DNA of 64,000 bases from Rotaria macrura. Taxonomy: Eukaryota > Rotifera > Eurotatoria > Philodinida > Philodinidae. The stretch is taken from NCBI GenBank assembly GCA_900239685.1, contig OENT01000576.1, positions 32,083-96,082 on the forward strand, in the 5' to 3' direction. Below, piece after piece: positions 35,801-48,145 of the stretch. Position numbers and translations under genes: made by a program. The notes beneath the pieces were generated by a model. That model saw nothing but the letters and a program-made list of their open reading frames with translations, had not been told where the DNA came from and made no database searches. Numbering within the stretch: the first letter of the stretch is position 1; each line of letters begins with the position of its first letter.

Positions 35801-38800
35801 TTTGCATAGAGATGACACACTTTCGCAATGTTTACATATATATGATAAATTTACTTGAGAAAACTTCTGTTTAATTTTATTTATTTTGTCTCTGTATGAT
35901 AATTGAATCAATTCAATGTTTCGTTGATATATATCATTAACTACATCGATTTGCTTCTCTTCGTTTGTATTTAAATTTTCAATTTTGTATTTCAGTAAAT
36001 TATCACGAAGAAGAATTTCTTTATAATGTTTCGATTTATCATGATTGTATTGATTAATTTCGACTTCTTTATCTCGAATGTATTCTTGCAGTTTTTTTTC
36101 ATGTTCAACTTTTTTAAATAATTTTTTTTGACGCAAATCTTCCAATTTATTTTTCATTGTATTTATATGTGCTTGACAATGAAGATCAATTTGCTGAAAT
36201 TGTTCAATATATTCTTTCTCTTTTGTTTCAATTGCATTTTCATATTCATGTGCTATCTCTGATTCATGTTTTATTAAATTATTCAATTCGATACTCTACA
36301 AGAAAATTCAAAGTACGTGTACATGTGTTTCTATCAATATAGACATAAAATTACTTGTTCTTTAAGAAGATTTTCTTTAGCAAGTATTTCATCACGAAAA
36401 TTTACTTTTACTTCTTTATTTGATTGATAATTATTCAAATTGTATAATATTATATTTCCATCTTCTCCCATAGAAATAAGTAAATCATTATTCAATGATA
36501 TTATGATCTAAAACAGAATGACTTCATTTCGATAATTTCTATGTATTTTAAGTCAGTTTTCTTAGAAAAAATCCTTTCTTTTTCAAAAACAAGTCATTTG
36601 GAATGGATTTTTGTTTTTGAATTTCAGAAAGATTAAGTTATTGAACGAATCAGAATTTTTTTAAAAATAAATTGATGTTACCATCTGATCTCTGCTTTGG
36701 CATACTTTTGTGAACTTCATTGCAAATAGAATATCAGTCGGGTCGGCTCTTTCAAATTCCAATAGATTAGCCCATAGTTTAATTTGTTGGCCGATATTCT
36801 TAGAAAGTGATGTTTTCACTATTAGAAATATTTAAATAACTTCCATGAATTCTAAAACTGAGGAGGCAGTATGTTTTATTTGAATGATCTTAATGAGAGA
36901 AAACTTCTGTCTATTCATACGTTTAATAGCTTATTCTGATGTAGAGAAAAGTTAGATTCATGGTTGAATAGGGACAGCTTCTTATTTACAAGATTTTAGC
37001 ACGAATGATCCCTACGTTTAGTAGAAGCAAATTGTACAATTCTTTACGCTGAAAACTGTACACATGTGTGATCCATAATATGACATTAATTTTAATCAAG
37101 AATCTATTGCAGTGGCTATTGTGTAGCGCATATCTTGAAATGCATAAATATAGATTCTAAACAAACAAGACAACTATAATGGTTTAAAAATATTGATTTT
37201 CTTTTTTTGCTATAGACATGTCGCAGTACGCTTAGGCATGAATCCGAATTCGAACCAGAATGAATCGTGTATGGATACTCGACTAGAGAGTATGCGGTAG
37301 AACCTTTTCAAATTCAGGGCAAACTCAATATTTTTCTGTTATCTATAGAATTTTTCGTTTCCATATGATCTATTATATCGAACGGAGACGATAGAATACA
37401 TCAATAGAGAAACTTGACTTGTAAATTTTACATGTCTCAGAGGTAGTTTTTATTTATACGAATTAAGACATGCTTGTATGTCTTAGGTTTTTTCTGATCA
37501 TCTTCATGCTATTAAAATTCAATTGAATTTTCATGTTTCCTTACGACAGTGTATTTGAAGCTTGCAAAGCGAATCAATATAGGTTGTCTTAAAACTGAGA
37601 GAATTTTCATACTTTAGTTATTGCTCCTTGATGAACATTTGTATATGATGAATCTTCAACTGTCATTCTATCCATGATGGTATTAGTTGCCGTCAAGTTT
37701 AGTGAATGTATTGATCCTTTATGTGATCCAATGAATAAGATTCCAAGTCCATCATCAACGGTTATTGTCGTTGGTATGCAATCATCGAATGGAATAGCTA
37801 TGTCACGTACTGTCTGAAATATAAACTGTTTATTTTTATTACAAACAAATAAAAGAGAAGAACTCACTCTCATCAATTGAAATTCTTTTATTTTCTTATC
37901 ATTAGTTAAAATATAAGCTATTTTATTGTCCGATGTTAAAATTAGATCTTGCAGACTACAATCTACCAATTGATACTAATAATACAATGAATACAAAAAA
38001 AAATAACCACAAGTATTAAAGGATATAATTAAAACCTCGGATAAACGTTGACCGCTGTATGGATCCCATCGAACAACAAGATCATCGAAATCAATAGCAA
38101 TTACGAATGAATCATCGAAAGCCCAACGAACTAGTCGAAACTATAAATTGTTAATTTTTAAATCAATAGAAATCATTCATTAAATCGTAAGAAAATGTGA
38201 GATTTTCTTCAATCGAAAATGATCAATCTTACTTTATCATTAGTTTGTACATAAGTGCTCTTCCGATAATTACTATCATGATGATGAAACTGCAGAATAT
38301 TATCGTATGCGATGGCTAACAAATGTCCTTGATGACTATATTCAATCTTTAACAAAAAAAAAAGACAACAATAGTATGCATGTAATGATAGTGAATTATT
38401 TTATAGATACACATCGAACATTAGCTAGTTGCAATTGTTTAAATAAAGTCAATCCGTCAATCGTGTATGCATATATTTGAATCATAGACCAAAATGAGAT
38501 ACAAACGAATAAACCACTTGGATGAACACTACCAGATAAAGGTTCATTATCAAGCTGATGATTTAATTCTTGAATACTAGATAAATGACAATCATATGGA
38601 TATTTTTGAGCTACAGCTCCGTGGTGAAACATTAAATATTTGAATGTTACTTCACTAACAAAATTTTGATATGGAAATTATCGAAAACTGCTTATTATTG
38701 GAAAGTTTTATTTAATAAAAAAAAACAATATTGTAAATTCAAAGCCATTCTCTCTGAGAGTTATCACAGTGATTCACAAACTTTTAATTGCAGTCGATAC

Positions 38801-41625
38801 AAAAACTCAAGAAACTTCGATAATTAATACAGACGAGTTTACTGAATAGTAAAAAATTGAATGTTGAGAATTATTTTAAATTTTGAAAGGCTTTAACATT
38901 GTCTACTCACTCGTTATACGAAGTTTAATATTATAGACAGAAACGTTGTAAATTCAACGATTACAATCTCCTTCTAATACATCATGCTGACTGAAGTTTG
39001 TCAAGTTAGATATTTTAAGATGATTACTTAATCTTCAATCTCATTTAATTGTAGAAGCCTTGCAGATTCCCGGAAAGAACAAGCTAAAATGTATTTTTCA
39101 ATAGTCTAAATTGAGAGTACGATGGCATGTTGTTAGAGTATCATTTGAAAATCATTCAATAAAATGTTTTTTTTGTTTGAAGTAGACAATAATCAATGAC
39201 TAACTTTGTTTGTAAATTCCAAATTTTAAGAGATCGATCACTGCCAAGTGTGAATAATATTGGTTTACGGTGACATGCTGCTCCTGTGATGATAACTCCA
39301 CCATGAGCAGTATCAACAGTATGTGTCAATATACTTGCTTCTTTTCTTGTATAATCCTAAATAGACAACTGTAGTACTAGATATTCTTCAAGATAAAGCA
39401 AACCATTTTTGAAAAAGCAATTTCATAGAGATGACTTGAACTTGTGCCAACTAACAATGTTTCCTCATTTGGACTCAATGCCAACGATAGAATTATATCA
39501 TTTGATATTGATGTGTCATTTACAAACGATGGATTTATTGAGAAACTATTTCGATGTAATTGTTGTTTCGATAGTTTCAATGACACATGTCTTTTTAAAG
39601 TTTTTCTTTCGATAAAATTATTTTCTATTCGTTTTGTAGTAAAATCATTGATATTCGATGAAGGTAAAACTAATCGACGTAAATAAGTTAAATCAATACT
39701 ATTTTCACTTCTTTCATACATAATAATACATCCAGTACTATAAGATTTTAGTACAATCCATATTAGACTTAATGCATACTTTTTTTTTCAATTAACTTAC
39801 GCAATCGATACAAACACACCACGTGAGAAAGGCAATAGACAAATAATATCATTGCTATAGATCAGTTTTCGTTTCAGATTTTTATCATGTAAACTCATAG
39901 TAGAATATCGAAATGAACTTCGTCGTTGTCGTTGATGTTCTGTAAGAGATACGGTCGATGATGATCTTCTATTGAATAGACTTGTTGATGATAGTGCCGA
40001 TGTTGATTTTATTACTGATAAATTTCTTTTAATTTGAATATTCATGTCTGATTTACTTTGAACACGAGATCGATCAGTTGAAATTGCATTCGATGAAAAA
40101 ATATTCAAATTATTTGACTCGCTTGTTCTTATTCTATTCAATTATCAAATAGAATGAATGCAAGAAAACAAAAATAAATGATTTTTTTAACTACTAAAAC
40201 GTACACATTATATTTTTTTATGATATCTCCATGATTATTTACAGTACAAATATAACCCGTATCAAGTCCTAATAAAACATGATTTTCATTGAGCCAACAA
40301 TGACAAGTTATTTTCATAGATTCACATCGTTGATATTGCCCATGGCCATAGGGAGAAAAATGACCGTGATTGATACGATATCGTCGATATATATGATTAC
40401 CAGTTAATAATATTTGTAAAGAATCAATTGGATTAAATGAAAACTGGAATAGGAAAAAGAAGTCTATTCAATGAAAATACTCATAAATATTTTTCGTTCT
40501 TCCACTTAACAAAAAGCACATTGTTTGAACATTGATGTGCTATTATGAAATAGTAGAAAACTGCCAAAATAACAATCAAATTCGATAAAATAATAGATAT
40601 CCTAAGGTGATCTAATCAACTCAACGTAGGCTTTTTGGCTACTAAATGAGAATTACAGGACATGTCGGCATACTGTCAATAAAATAGATGTCGTCAAATT
40701 GTATGTACTAGAAATAAGTATGGGAAACATTTGGAACAGATTTTGAGACGAGTTTGATGCTAAGTTCATTTTCATGATTAAAATAATCTCCGTTTATTTC
40801 ACATGATCTTTCGATTGATAAATTGACGAGTATTCTTCGTCTGGAACTGTAATCATCTACACAATGTTATTTGTAAAATAAAGATGAGCAAATTCAGTGT
40901 GCCATTATATTGGGAAATAATAGGAAAAAAAACATGAAATCGGTACGATGAAAGTGCATTACCGATTTCAGAAAAAATGGGTAGTTTCAAAACCTTTGAT
41001 TTTGTTTGATTGAAGAGCAATGACATTTTAAGAAGAAATTATAAGTGAAATTCACAACGATGAATAAATTACTTTGAGATTCAATGGATTATGTGAAAGA
41101 TCAATATGAAGAAAATGCAGAGGTATCATAGCAAATGATTTGTATCGATCCATCGACCAACAAACCAAAACATAATCGGGCGAACCACTAGATTTACAAG
41201 CAATGATTTTATTTGAAAAAGCTCGCAACATAGTTTACTAACTAAAGTACTAGAAGTAATTTTGAATTTGTTGAAAAACTAACTGATAGAATATGATTAG
41301 AACGTATCGTTTGTTTTAATGAAAGAATTTTCCGTCGTCTAATTGGACTTTTGATTGTTCCATTAATATCGTAAATAATAATACGACATTTATCTAATGT
41401 ATTCAAAGCAATAGCTAGATATTGCTTATTTGGACTAACACATAAGCATTCTAATGTGTCAAATTCATTTCCGTAGTTGATTAAACGTTGACATTTATAA
41501 TCAATATCATACAAAATAATATGTCGACTAGATGGATATAAATAGCAATGCTCGTCTAAATAGGCAATACAATCAGACAACGATGTTCGTATACCGAACA
41601 CATGTTTTATTGATAATAGAGACAT
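32837..41625 (-). CDS. CFAP57: Cilia- and flagella-associated protein 57 (WD40 plus coiled coil)
   Basis: Axonemal protein tied to inner-arm dynein/nexin-dynein regulation of ciliary beating in other species. Twenty minus-strand exons, 5' to 3': 41243-41625, 41073-41187, 40205-40443, 39801-40133, 39404-39737, 39205-39356, 38411-38654, 38233-38346, 38036-38140, 37868-37975, 37613-37813, 36355-36507, 35855-36295, 34791-34964, 34571-34729, 34371-34514, 34181-34297, 33974-34105, 33296-33436, 32837-33235. All phases agree, giving 1,395 residues against about 1,250 in human. The first ~800 residues are WD40-type (HVFGIR near the start, SDRSLKIWNLQTK, MGEDGN); the rest is coiled coil, with VFNYKIRELTNEIGPR and LRATEKEL as strong family landmarks. 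Residues about 246-400 carry a Ser/Arg-rich, lineage-specific insert. One donor (34370, GTCCAT) is weak. Exon borders are by eye. Confidence 0.93.
36706..36798 (-). other. Candidate cassette exon in a CFAP57 intron
   Basis: The 1,105-bp CFAP57 intron 36508-37612 contains a 93-bp segment with an acceptor-like CTAAG before it and AAA followed by GTATGC after it. It is phase 0 on both sides, so inclusion would add 31 residues (NIGQQIKLWANLLEFERADP...) after the last WD40-like blade without breaking the frame. The open frame extends slightly beyond both borders. I recall no counterpart in CFAP57 of other animals. Confidence 0.35.
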
Positions 41626-42280
41626 GAATAGAAATGATCTTATTTACCGCTTGATTTTCTTAATCAACTATTGTCTTACATGAACATGTGCATAGTTAAC
41701 ATGATCAACTCATGACAATACTTCACAGAGACTACAATTTACAGCACCTATTCTACATATGCAACATTTTTTAAAGAATTTTTTATATTCATTCATAGAA
41801 TAAAAACATAGTATTTTAATTCCTTAAAATACAAGTGACGTATATTGGTCGACAAACTAAGTTCTGATTATGGATTTAGATTAGATTGTCGTCGTATAGA
41901 ATACATCGCGAAAGTTTTTTCTTAGGTATCTTTATTAAAGTAGAATGATCGAGATTACTCTCGATGCTAGTAAATGTTAATACCATTGACAAATAAAAGA
42001 TCTACATTTAATCCCTCAAAATACTTAAGTAATAGATCAAAGTAATAATATGCACATTCTATACTTTCAATATTCGACCAAAATGGTTTGGTTTTTCAAT
42101 ATGAATTAATCAATGTTTTCTAAGATGGTGAACTAAGTCACCAATCGTTCATTTTTTATTTTTTGACAAATTTCAAATTTTTGTGTTTTAGAAAATTTCG
42201 TTTTATTCATTATTTTTACATGAAATCTTTCAGGTCAATGATTGTATCTCTAAAAAAACTTTCCATCGAAAATGGAAGAT
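41626..42280. other. Intergenic between CutA and CFAP57
   Basis: AT-rich spacer between two minus-strand genes, holding the CutA 3' UTR and the CFAP57 promoter or leader. No other feature seen. Confidence 0.5.
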
Positions 42281-42793
42281 CTAATTAGTTGATTTTTGTT
42301 GAACAATATCATCAATCCATTTAAGATAAGCTGGATTTCCATTAGTAATCGGTAATTCGATCAATTCTGGTACTTCGTATGGATGATTCTTTTTAACAAA
42401 TTCAATTAGTTGAGGAACATATTCCTTTCGTGTTTTAATCATTAAAATAAGTTCATTGTCTTCGTGAATCGCTGATTTCCATTCGTAAATCGATCGAACA
42501 CCTGGTATTATATTGACACATGCCGCAAGATGAGCTTCAACCAACGAACGAGCTAGTTTACGTCCGGCTTCATCCGTTGGTACTGTTGTTACACAAGCAG
42601 AATATTCAGATGAATTATCGGCGGTAGTCATCGTACGTTTTACTAATATCTGAGAGTAAACATAGTATGTCAATAATGAAACAAAGAAAAAAATCAATGA
42701 TACATAAACACTCGAAGAGACCATTCAGAATCTACAATAGATAATTAAACTCACCGGATGAAATATACGAGGACGAATTAACTTTATTAACAT
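42281..42793 (-). CDS. CUTA: CutA1-like protein, alternative N-termini
   Basis: CutA1 family: small trimeric protein linked to divalent-cation tolerance in bacteria and to membrane anchoring of acetylcholinesterase in mammals. The core reads ACVTTVPTDEAGRKLARSLV, AACVNIIPGVRSIYEWK, LILMIKTRKEYVPQL and HPYEVPELIELPI, all family hallmarks. I favour two exons, 42755-42793 and 42281-42649, joined in phase across a 105-bp intron with a GTGAGT donor and CTCTCAG acceptor, giving 135 residues with a basic mitochondrial-type start (MLIKLIRPRIFHP). Alternatively the reading starts inside the intron at 42724, giving 147 residues with a hydrophobic signal-anchor start. A splice-acceptor-like TTTTCAG ends one base before the 42793 ATG. 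It lies 253 bp downstream of EDC3 on the same strand. Confidence 0.9.
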
Positions 42794-43046
42794 ACTGAAA
42801 ACAAACATACAGAGAGATTCTGTTAATCATGATGATGATAGTCGTCAGTTATTTTACATATAAAAAATATCTTGTATCGAAAGACATTCTACAGAATTCG
42901 TCTAGTTTGGCTCTGTTGTTTGAATAATAATAATTCAAAAGAATGCTATTGTTTTGTTGATCGTCTCGATCAATTTTAATTAAAAAAAAACAACAAAAAA
43001 AAGAACATAAAACGAAGAAGTTTAAAAAAAATGTCAATCTCGCAAA

Positions 43047-45045
43047 CTAATTATCATATAGAGCAACAAATGATTTTGCGCCGAATGGTGATGCGTATCG
43101 AATTTGTAAATGTTGAAAAACCTTTTGTCCAAATCCGAGATCACAAAGATAGAGTCGACCAACATTTTTTGATGACATAGAAACTAGTGGTAGTAGAGGT
43201 ACCAATGAATATTTACATTCAATAGCTCCACCATCTAATGGTGGATCAACACCAATAACAGATGCTTGCAAACGAGAACAGTACTGAACTACATCACGAT
43301 ACCATGGTTTAGCAAATAAAACTGAATCTGAATTATTTGCTGCATCTAATCCATTTAATATTAAATCAACGGGTAATCGTGGAAGATCTACAATAGATTC
43401 AGATATAGATGTATTTGTTTTGAAATGAAATCTATCATACCAGACACATTATTTGTTATGATACCTTGAGTTGTTCGAAATAGTTTAAGTTCATTTTCGA
43501 TAAAACTATGCTGAATAGAAGTTACATTAGGTGGGACATATAGATAAATTCGAATGTTTCTCGATGCTAAAATTCTTCCGGCACAAATGGCATAAGCACC
43601 TTGAACTTCGGTTAAACATGCTAAAACAACGATTGTTGGATGTTGATGACGATTTTTGACTAATAGCCGTTGTGTACCACCTAATAAATGTAAACACATA
43701 TCACTGGCACAACGGCCCATTGATTCAATGCGTCTCTCCAATGAATAACCATGATATTCGGCTGAAGCAAATAATCGATTACGTAATTCAATATTGATTC
43801 CTGGAACAATAAGACCTTCATCTAATACAAATATTTAAAAGAGAATATCAATCAACTAAAGACGATTTCATGCTTTTCAATATCTTTAAAAACCTGTTAG
43901 AAACTTTTTAGTGGTAGGTACAGGTAATTGAATTTGTTCATAATCAATAGGACCATTATTATGTTCAAGTATCATTTGATCGCACCGGTATTTATCTTGA
44001 ATTTGTGAAGATGACTGTACAATAGAAGAAGTTTTCAATGATGATACATTTGTTGAATCGAAATTAAAACGATTAGTTGTCTCTTCGTTCGTTTCATTTT
44101 CATTTGGTGCTTCATCTGACCATGATTTTGAAGAACGTGAACGACTCGATAGACTAGCATTTACACCACTTGAGATACTTGATTTGCTACCTAATTAATA
44201 AGAAATTGATTCTTTTATTAGAATTGCCCGAAAAACAAATAATACGTCATGTTTTGATTAGGTAATCGAACTAGTATTTTTTTCCGTGAATTAACTAAAT
44301 ATCGATTTAAGTATTTTGTACAGTCATCATCATCGTCGACAACTTCGACGATGATCTTAATCTTATACAATCGACACGAAGATATTGTAGAATATGACTG
44401 CAGTTGATATAGTCCGATTGCAAAAGTATTGAACCCAACGAGTTCTAATCCGTAAGTAAACATAGTACGTACAACTCATTCTAGTTTGAAATCATTCCTT
44501 TTTCATGTGTATCAGTAAGAAATAATTATCCTATATTCTGATGATTGTTGTTGCTAGTATTTCTGTCATTGATGGATTTCTAATCTGTTTAAAATACCTC
44601 ACAAATTGTACATCGATAATGTTTGTCAATCAATGATCTGGTAAGGGATCGTGCTATGTGTTTATCGATCACATGCGAAGAAGAAAAGTGAGAAGTTCAA
44701 TTCATTATCAATAGAAGAAATAAAAAGCATCTAACCATTGTTGGCAATAGGTGCAGCTTTTAATTGTTGTTGTGATTGTTCGTGACTTGACTTTTTAGTA
44801 ATTGTTTTAGGAATTTGAAATGAAGAACCTGGTTGTGATAAAAGATTTAAATCAATAATATCTTTAGCTTTAATAATAACAATATTCAAGCCATCTTCAT
44901 CAATTAATATTCCATTGTGAAACGCATGTTTTAATGTTAATGTTTGATTAATACCATCGACAGATTTTATTTGTCCTTGATAGTTTCCAAGAGTTGTTCC
45001 ACAATCAATCGATACAGTCCAATTAAGAAAACTTTCAAAACTCAT
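43047..45045 (-). CDS. EDC3: Enhancer of mRNA-decapping protein 3
   Basis: P-body scaffold that stimulates DCP2-dependent mRNA decapping. Minus-strand exons 44736-45045, 43894-44190, 43441-43821 and 43047-43387 join in phase to 442 residues, somewhat shorter than the roughly 500 of vertebrate EDC3. Three parts are visible. The N-terminal LSm domain (about 8-75) has SIDCGTTLGNYQGQIKSVD and HNGI. A linker follows with an FDF-like motif (RFNFDS, about 144-149) after a Ser/Arg-rich stretch. The C-terminal YjeF-N domain (about 215-442) has CASDMCLHLLGG, PTIVVLAC, VDLILNGLD, GVDPP and GRLYLCDLGF. The start is the ATG before SFESFLNW. Intron 1 is 545 bp; the other two are 72 and 53 bp. Confidence 0.93.
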
Positions 45046-45565
45046 CACTTTATTTCATTATAGTTTTTTTGTTCGTTTTTTTTTATAAATCTAAATCGAA
45101 CAAATAATTGATTCCATTGTGAATAAATCAAAGAGGAAAAAAATGAAATGAAGAAGAAAAAAAAACGTGTTTAATATATTCGAATCGTTTGACATATTTG
45201 GTTTTTTTCTCATGTAATCGAACATATAAAAAAAAGAAGAAGATGAAAGGAGCAAAAGAAAAAACCGAGAAGAGTATGATTAGTGATTAAAGAAAATTGA
45301 AATCGATGGAATATTTGTTCTATTTTCAATATAGAGAAACAATAAACACCTGAGCTCAATCAACAGATACAACACTACTGTTCCACTGTGCACCAGCATC
45401 TATTTTCTTTTGTTTCACAACATAACAATAAACAAAGATTTACTTCATAGAATTTTCTTCTCTCCCTCTCTCTCTCGCAAATAGTAGAAAATAATATACA
45501 TAAGAAAAAATATATATATATAAGAAAATCTATGTACATTTTATGAAGAAAAATAAACGAAAAGT
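45046..45565. other. Intergenic with CT and AT simple repeats
   Basis: The gap between the GTPase stop and the EDC3 start on the minus strand. It contains a CT-rich run at about 45459-45477, a short TA run at about 45511-45522 and A-rich tracts. No gene. Confidence 0.6.
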
Positions 45566-47969
45566 TCAACATATTGAACATGATTTATTTGTTAAACTTG
45601 GATCCTTTGATGATGAACCTTTTTGTATTGGCTGTCTTGAATTCGAATTTGAATTCAAGTTAGCAGACGAATTTGATGAACGACGTGAATTAATTTTCTC
45701 GTTGGAATTTTCATTGATTCCATTTTCGGTTGTATCCGTATCCATTGCTCGGATACTTTTTTCAAAAATTTCTTGAACAGCCTATAATTTTATATTTCAT
45801 ATGTTTTCTGTTAACAAAAGTCTAATCTTACTCGGATATCCATAGCAGATGCTTCAACAAATGGAATATTCCATGTATTTGCTAAACATCGACCTTCGTC
45901 ACTTGACACTATTCTAAAAATAATTCAAGTTTATTTAAAATTCAAGCTAGCCTATAAAAAGAAATATTTCTCTATTGTTTTCAATTGGAAATAATAGATT
46001 TTCTTTTCGATTTAATATTGATGACAAAAGAATTTATCATGAATATTCGTGGCAAAGATTTCAATGTTTACCAAGTTAGAGAATCAAAAGATAACACCTC
46101 GCTTTTCTCATATGATAAAAAAAAACTATGTTTCTTCTCTTATCGAAGTCACTTCATTTGATAAAATATCAAAAAATACAACAATACTATATTCAATTGT
46201 CAAATAATGGCAACAAATTACATCAACCATCACAACACAATGAAATAAATTAAGGTAATCCGATTGACTGTTACTTCTGAGAATTCCCTTATGCACATAT
46301 ATCAAGCAATCAAGGTGATGCTTCATTTATTATCTGAAATCTATCTTCTAGAATCTTCCACAGACTTATAATTATTTTAGAATTATCAAAATTTCAAAAA
46401 TTTAATTTTCACACTACCCAAAACTCACGATTGATTTTTCATCGATGAGAAACAAAAGAACATCTTGAAACTTCTCCTTCTCTTACCAACAGCAATAGCT
46501 TAGATCACACTGTAAAGGATAGTAGAAAAGTCAAGGAAATGGGGAAAAGAAGTGTCTTATATAAATTTAATTTCTATTCGCGCGACAAATGAATGAAAAT
46601 TTTGTATGACAATATCGAAGATTCGTAAAATCCAACTAATCTATTTACTGTCCACTATTTGTCATAGTTCGTTATACGAATAAAGTCTTACTCAACAACT
46701 GACTCTATTGTTCTAGAAACTACCTCATAATCCATGTATCTCTTTTGAGAAGCTTGGCTTTTGCAATGTAATTCAATATAGGAGATGGAAAAAGAAACTA
46801 TAGATATCGACGATAACAGCTGTGGACATTCTTTCTTAAATCTTCAAGTTAAAATGTATGCTCGTTTTGATTGTCGTATAGTGAATAGACTCTAAAATTG
46901 TTCGGACACTTGATCAGAAGTTTGTCTGAAGTCGAGCTCGTCTAGCTCTGCCTTTCAAAAGACATAGATATGTGACCAAATTAGATTGTTACATCGAAGA
47001 ACATTCGAAACGTTTAATAACATAAACTAAAAGAATTTCTAGCTTGTTCATTAAATTGATTTCATCTTCCATACAAAAATTCAAGGCAAATTTATGGCTA
47101 ATCTCAAGAAGACAATAAATAGTTGTAACTAGGTTAAATTCTGATGTCTCGAGAATGAAACGAACATGACTTCGAAGATTAAAAAGCGACTCGCTATCTG
47201 AAGATATTATTTTGTAAATCATTTCGTTATAAGGAATATGGTCAATATTTGATTTTTTTTTCTAATGCAAGAGATGTTATAATGAATTCAAGATTTCATT
47301 TAACAATAACTTCTCAAGTACACATTTGATGTTCATCTAATTTAACTGATATATAAGAGAATTTTAGTTCATGAATTTATATGTTGTTCTTCAAACATAC
47401 CGTTCTTCATTTCGATCGATTTTATTTCCAACTAAAACCATCGGGATTCTGCAATAAAAAAAAAACAATAGGAATCTTACGTTTTCAAATATGTAAATAT
47501 TAGAAGTAAATTTGAATCAACCTCGGAACAGTACTCATGGCTAGAATTTTTTCTCGAATTCGCGAAACCATTGTGAAACTAAAAAAAAGAAAAATAGTTG
47601 TAACAAGTATTTATCGAGAATAACAAACAATCAACCTCTGTAAATCATCAACAGCATAAACAAGTATATAAGCATCACTATTTTCGAAATCGACATGATT
47701 GAGTGTATATTGATCGGATCCCGCATTATCAATTATTGTTAATTCATAATCCTGTTGATTAATAGCACACTTATATTGAAGATCTTAAATTATTAAAAAA
47801 GAAAGCATTGAAACGAAAAAGAAAAAGAATTCGAAAAATGTATTGACTAACTTGTTTTAATATTTGGATCATAGACATCATAGAATTGTTTGAAAACAAA
47901 GTGATGAGCGAGCGAAGATTTTCCTACACCAGGAAAGCCCAACAATGCTATTTGTCGATGTCGACGCAT
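45566..47969 (-). CDS. Divergent Ras/Rheb-like small GTPase with CaaX end
   Basis: Membrane-anchored Ras-superfamily GTPase, closest by eye to Rheb. Minus-strand exons 47852-47969, 47636-47783, 47522-47578, 47401-47448, 45832-45913 and 45566-45781 join in phase to 222 residues. The G boxes are P-loop GFPGVGKSS (11-19), switch I YDPNIKT (33-39), switch II DNAGSD (58-63), NKID (116-119) and EASA (144-147). Spacing matches Rheb, and YILVYAV and IPMVLVGNKID resemble it. A Ser/Asn-rich hypervariable tail of about 65 residues ends in CSIC, a plausible prenylation box. Oddities: Pro13 at the Ras Gly12 site, Asn36 where Ras has Thr35, and Ser62 where Ras has Gln61. One intron is 1,487 bp. An acceptor-like site ends 17 bases before the ATG. 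It starts 176 bp after ERp44. Confidence 0.85.
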
Positions 47970-47984
47970 ATTTAAATTATGTTT

Positions 47985-48002
47985 ATCTAGAACAAACACA
48001 TG
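47985..48002 (-). promoter_or_regulatory. Splice acceptor just upstream of the GTPase start codon
   Basis: On the minus strand a pyrimidine-rich TGTTTGTTCTAG ends at 47987, leaving a 17-base leader before the ATG at 47969. It could be the acceptor of a 5' UTR intron or of spliced-leader trans-splicing, which is known in bdelloid rotifers. The sequence does not separate these. Confidence 0.45.
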
Positions 48003-48145
48003 AAAATAAATATTGCAATTATTCAAAGCACATAATAACATAATTTTATCGTTCAATCATTAAAAGAAAAGAAAACGAAATTTTCTCATCCTTCTTGTGT
48101 CTAAATAACAAAAAGAAAACAAAAAGCCTAAAGTATATAAATCTT

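Noticed and set aside
35744..35854. Extension of a CFAP57 coiled-coil exon with several Cys and His, looking like a zinc-binding tail
   Set aside because: It follows a good GTAAAT donor, the next exons continue the family coiled coil, and the Cys/His spacing fits no finger. It is intron read-through.
37230..37270. GGTTCGAATTC word on the minus strand resembling a tRNA T-loop
   Set aside because: No A box or matching acceptor stem lies upstream at the right distance, and it is inside a CFAP57 intron.
44218..44463. 81-codon open frame inside EDC3 intron 1
   Set aside because: It has no EDC3-like content, its phase does not obviously join the flanking exons, and the EDC3 domains are complete without it.
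45543..45776. 77-codon open frame on the plus strand with repeated EFEF residues
   Set aside because: It is antisense to the last exon of the GTPase gene; the pattern mirrors the Asn/Ser-rich tail encoded on the minus strand.
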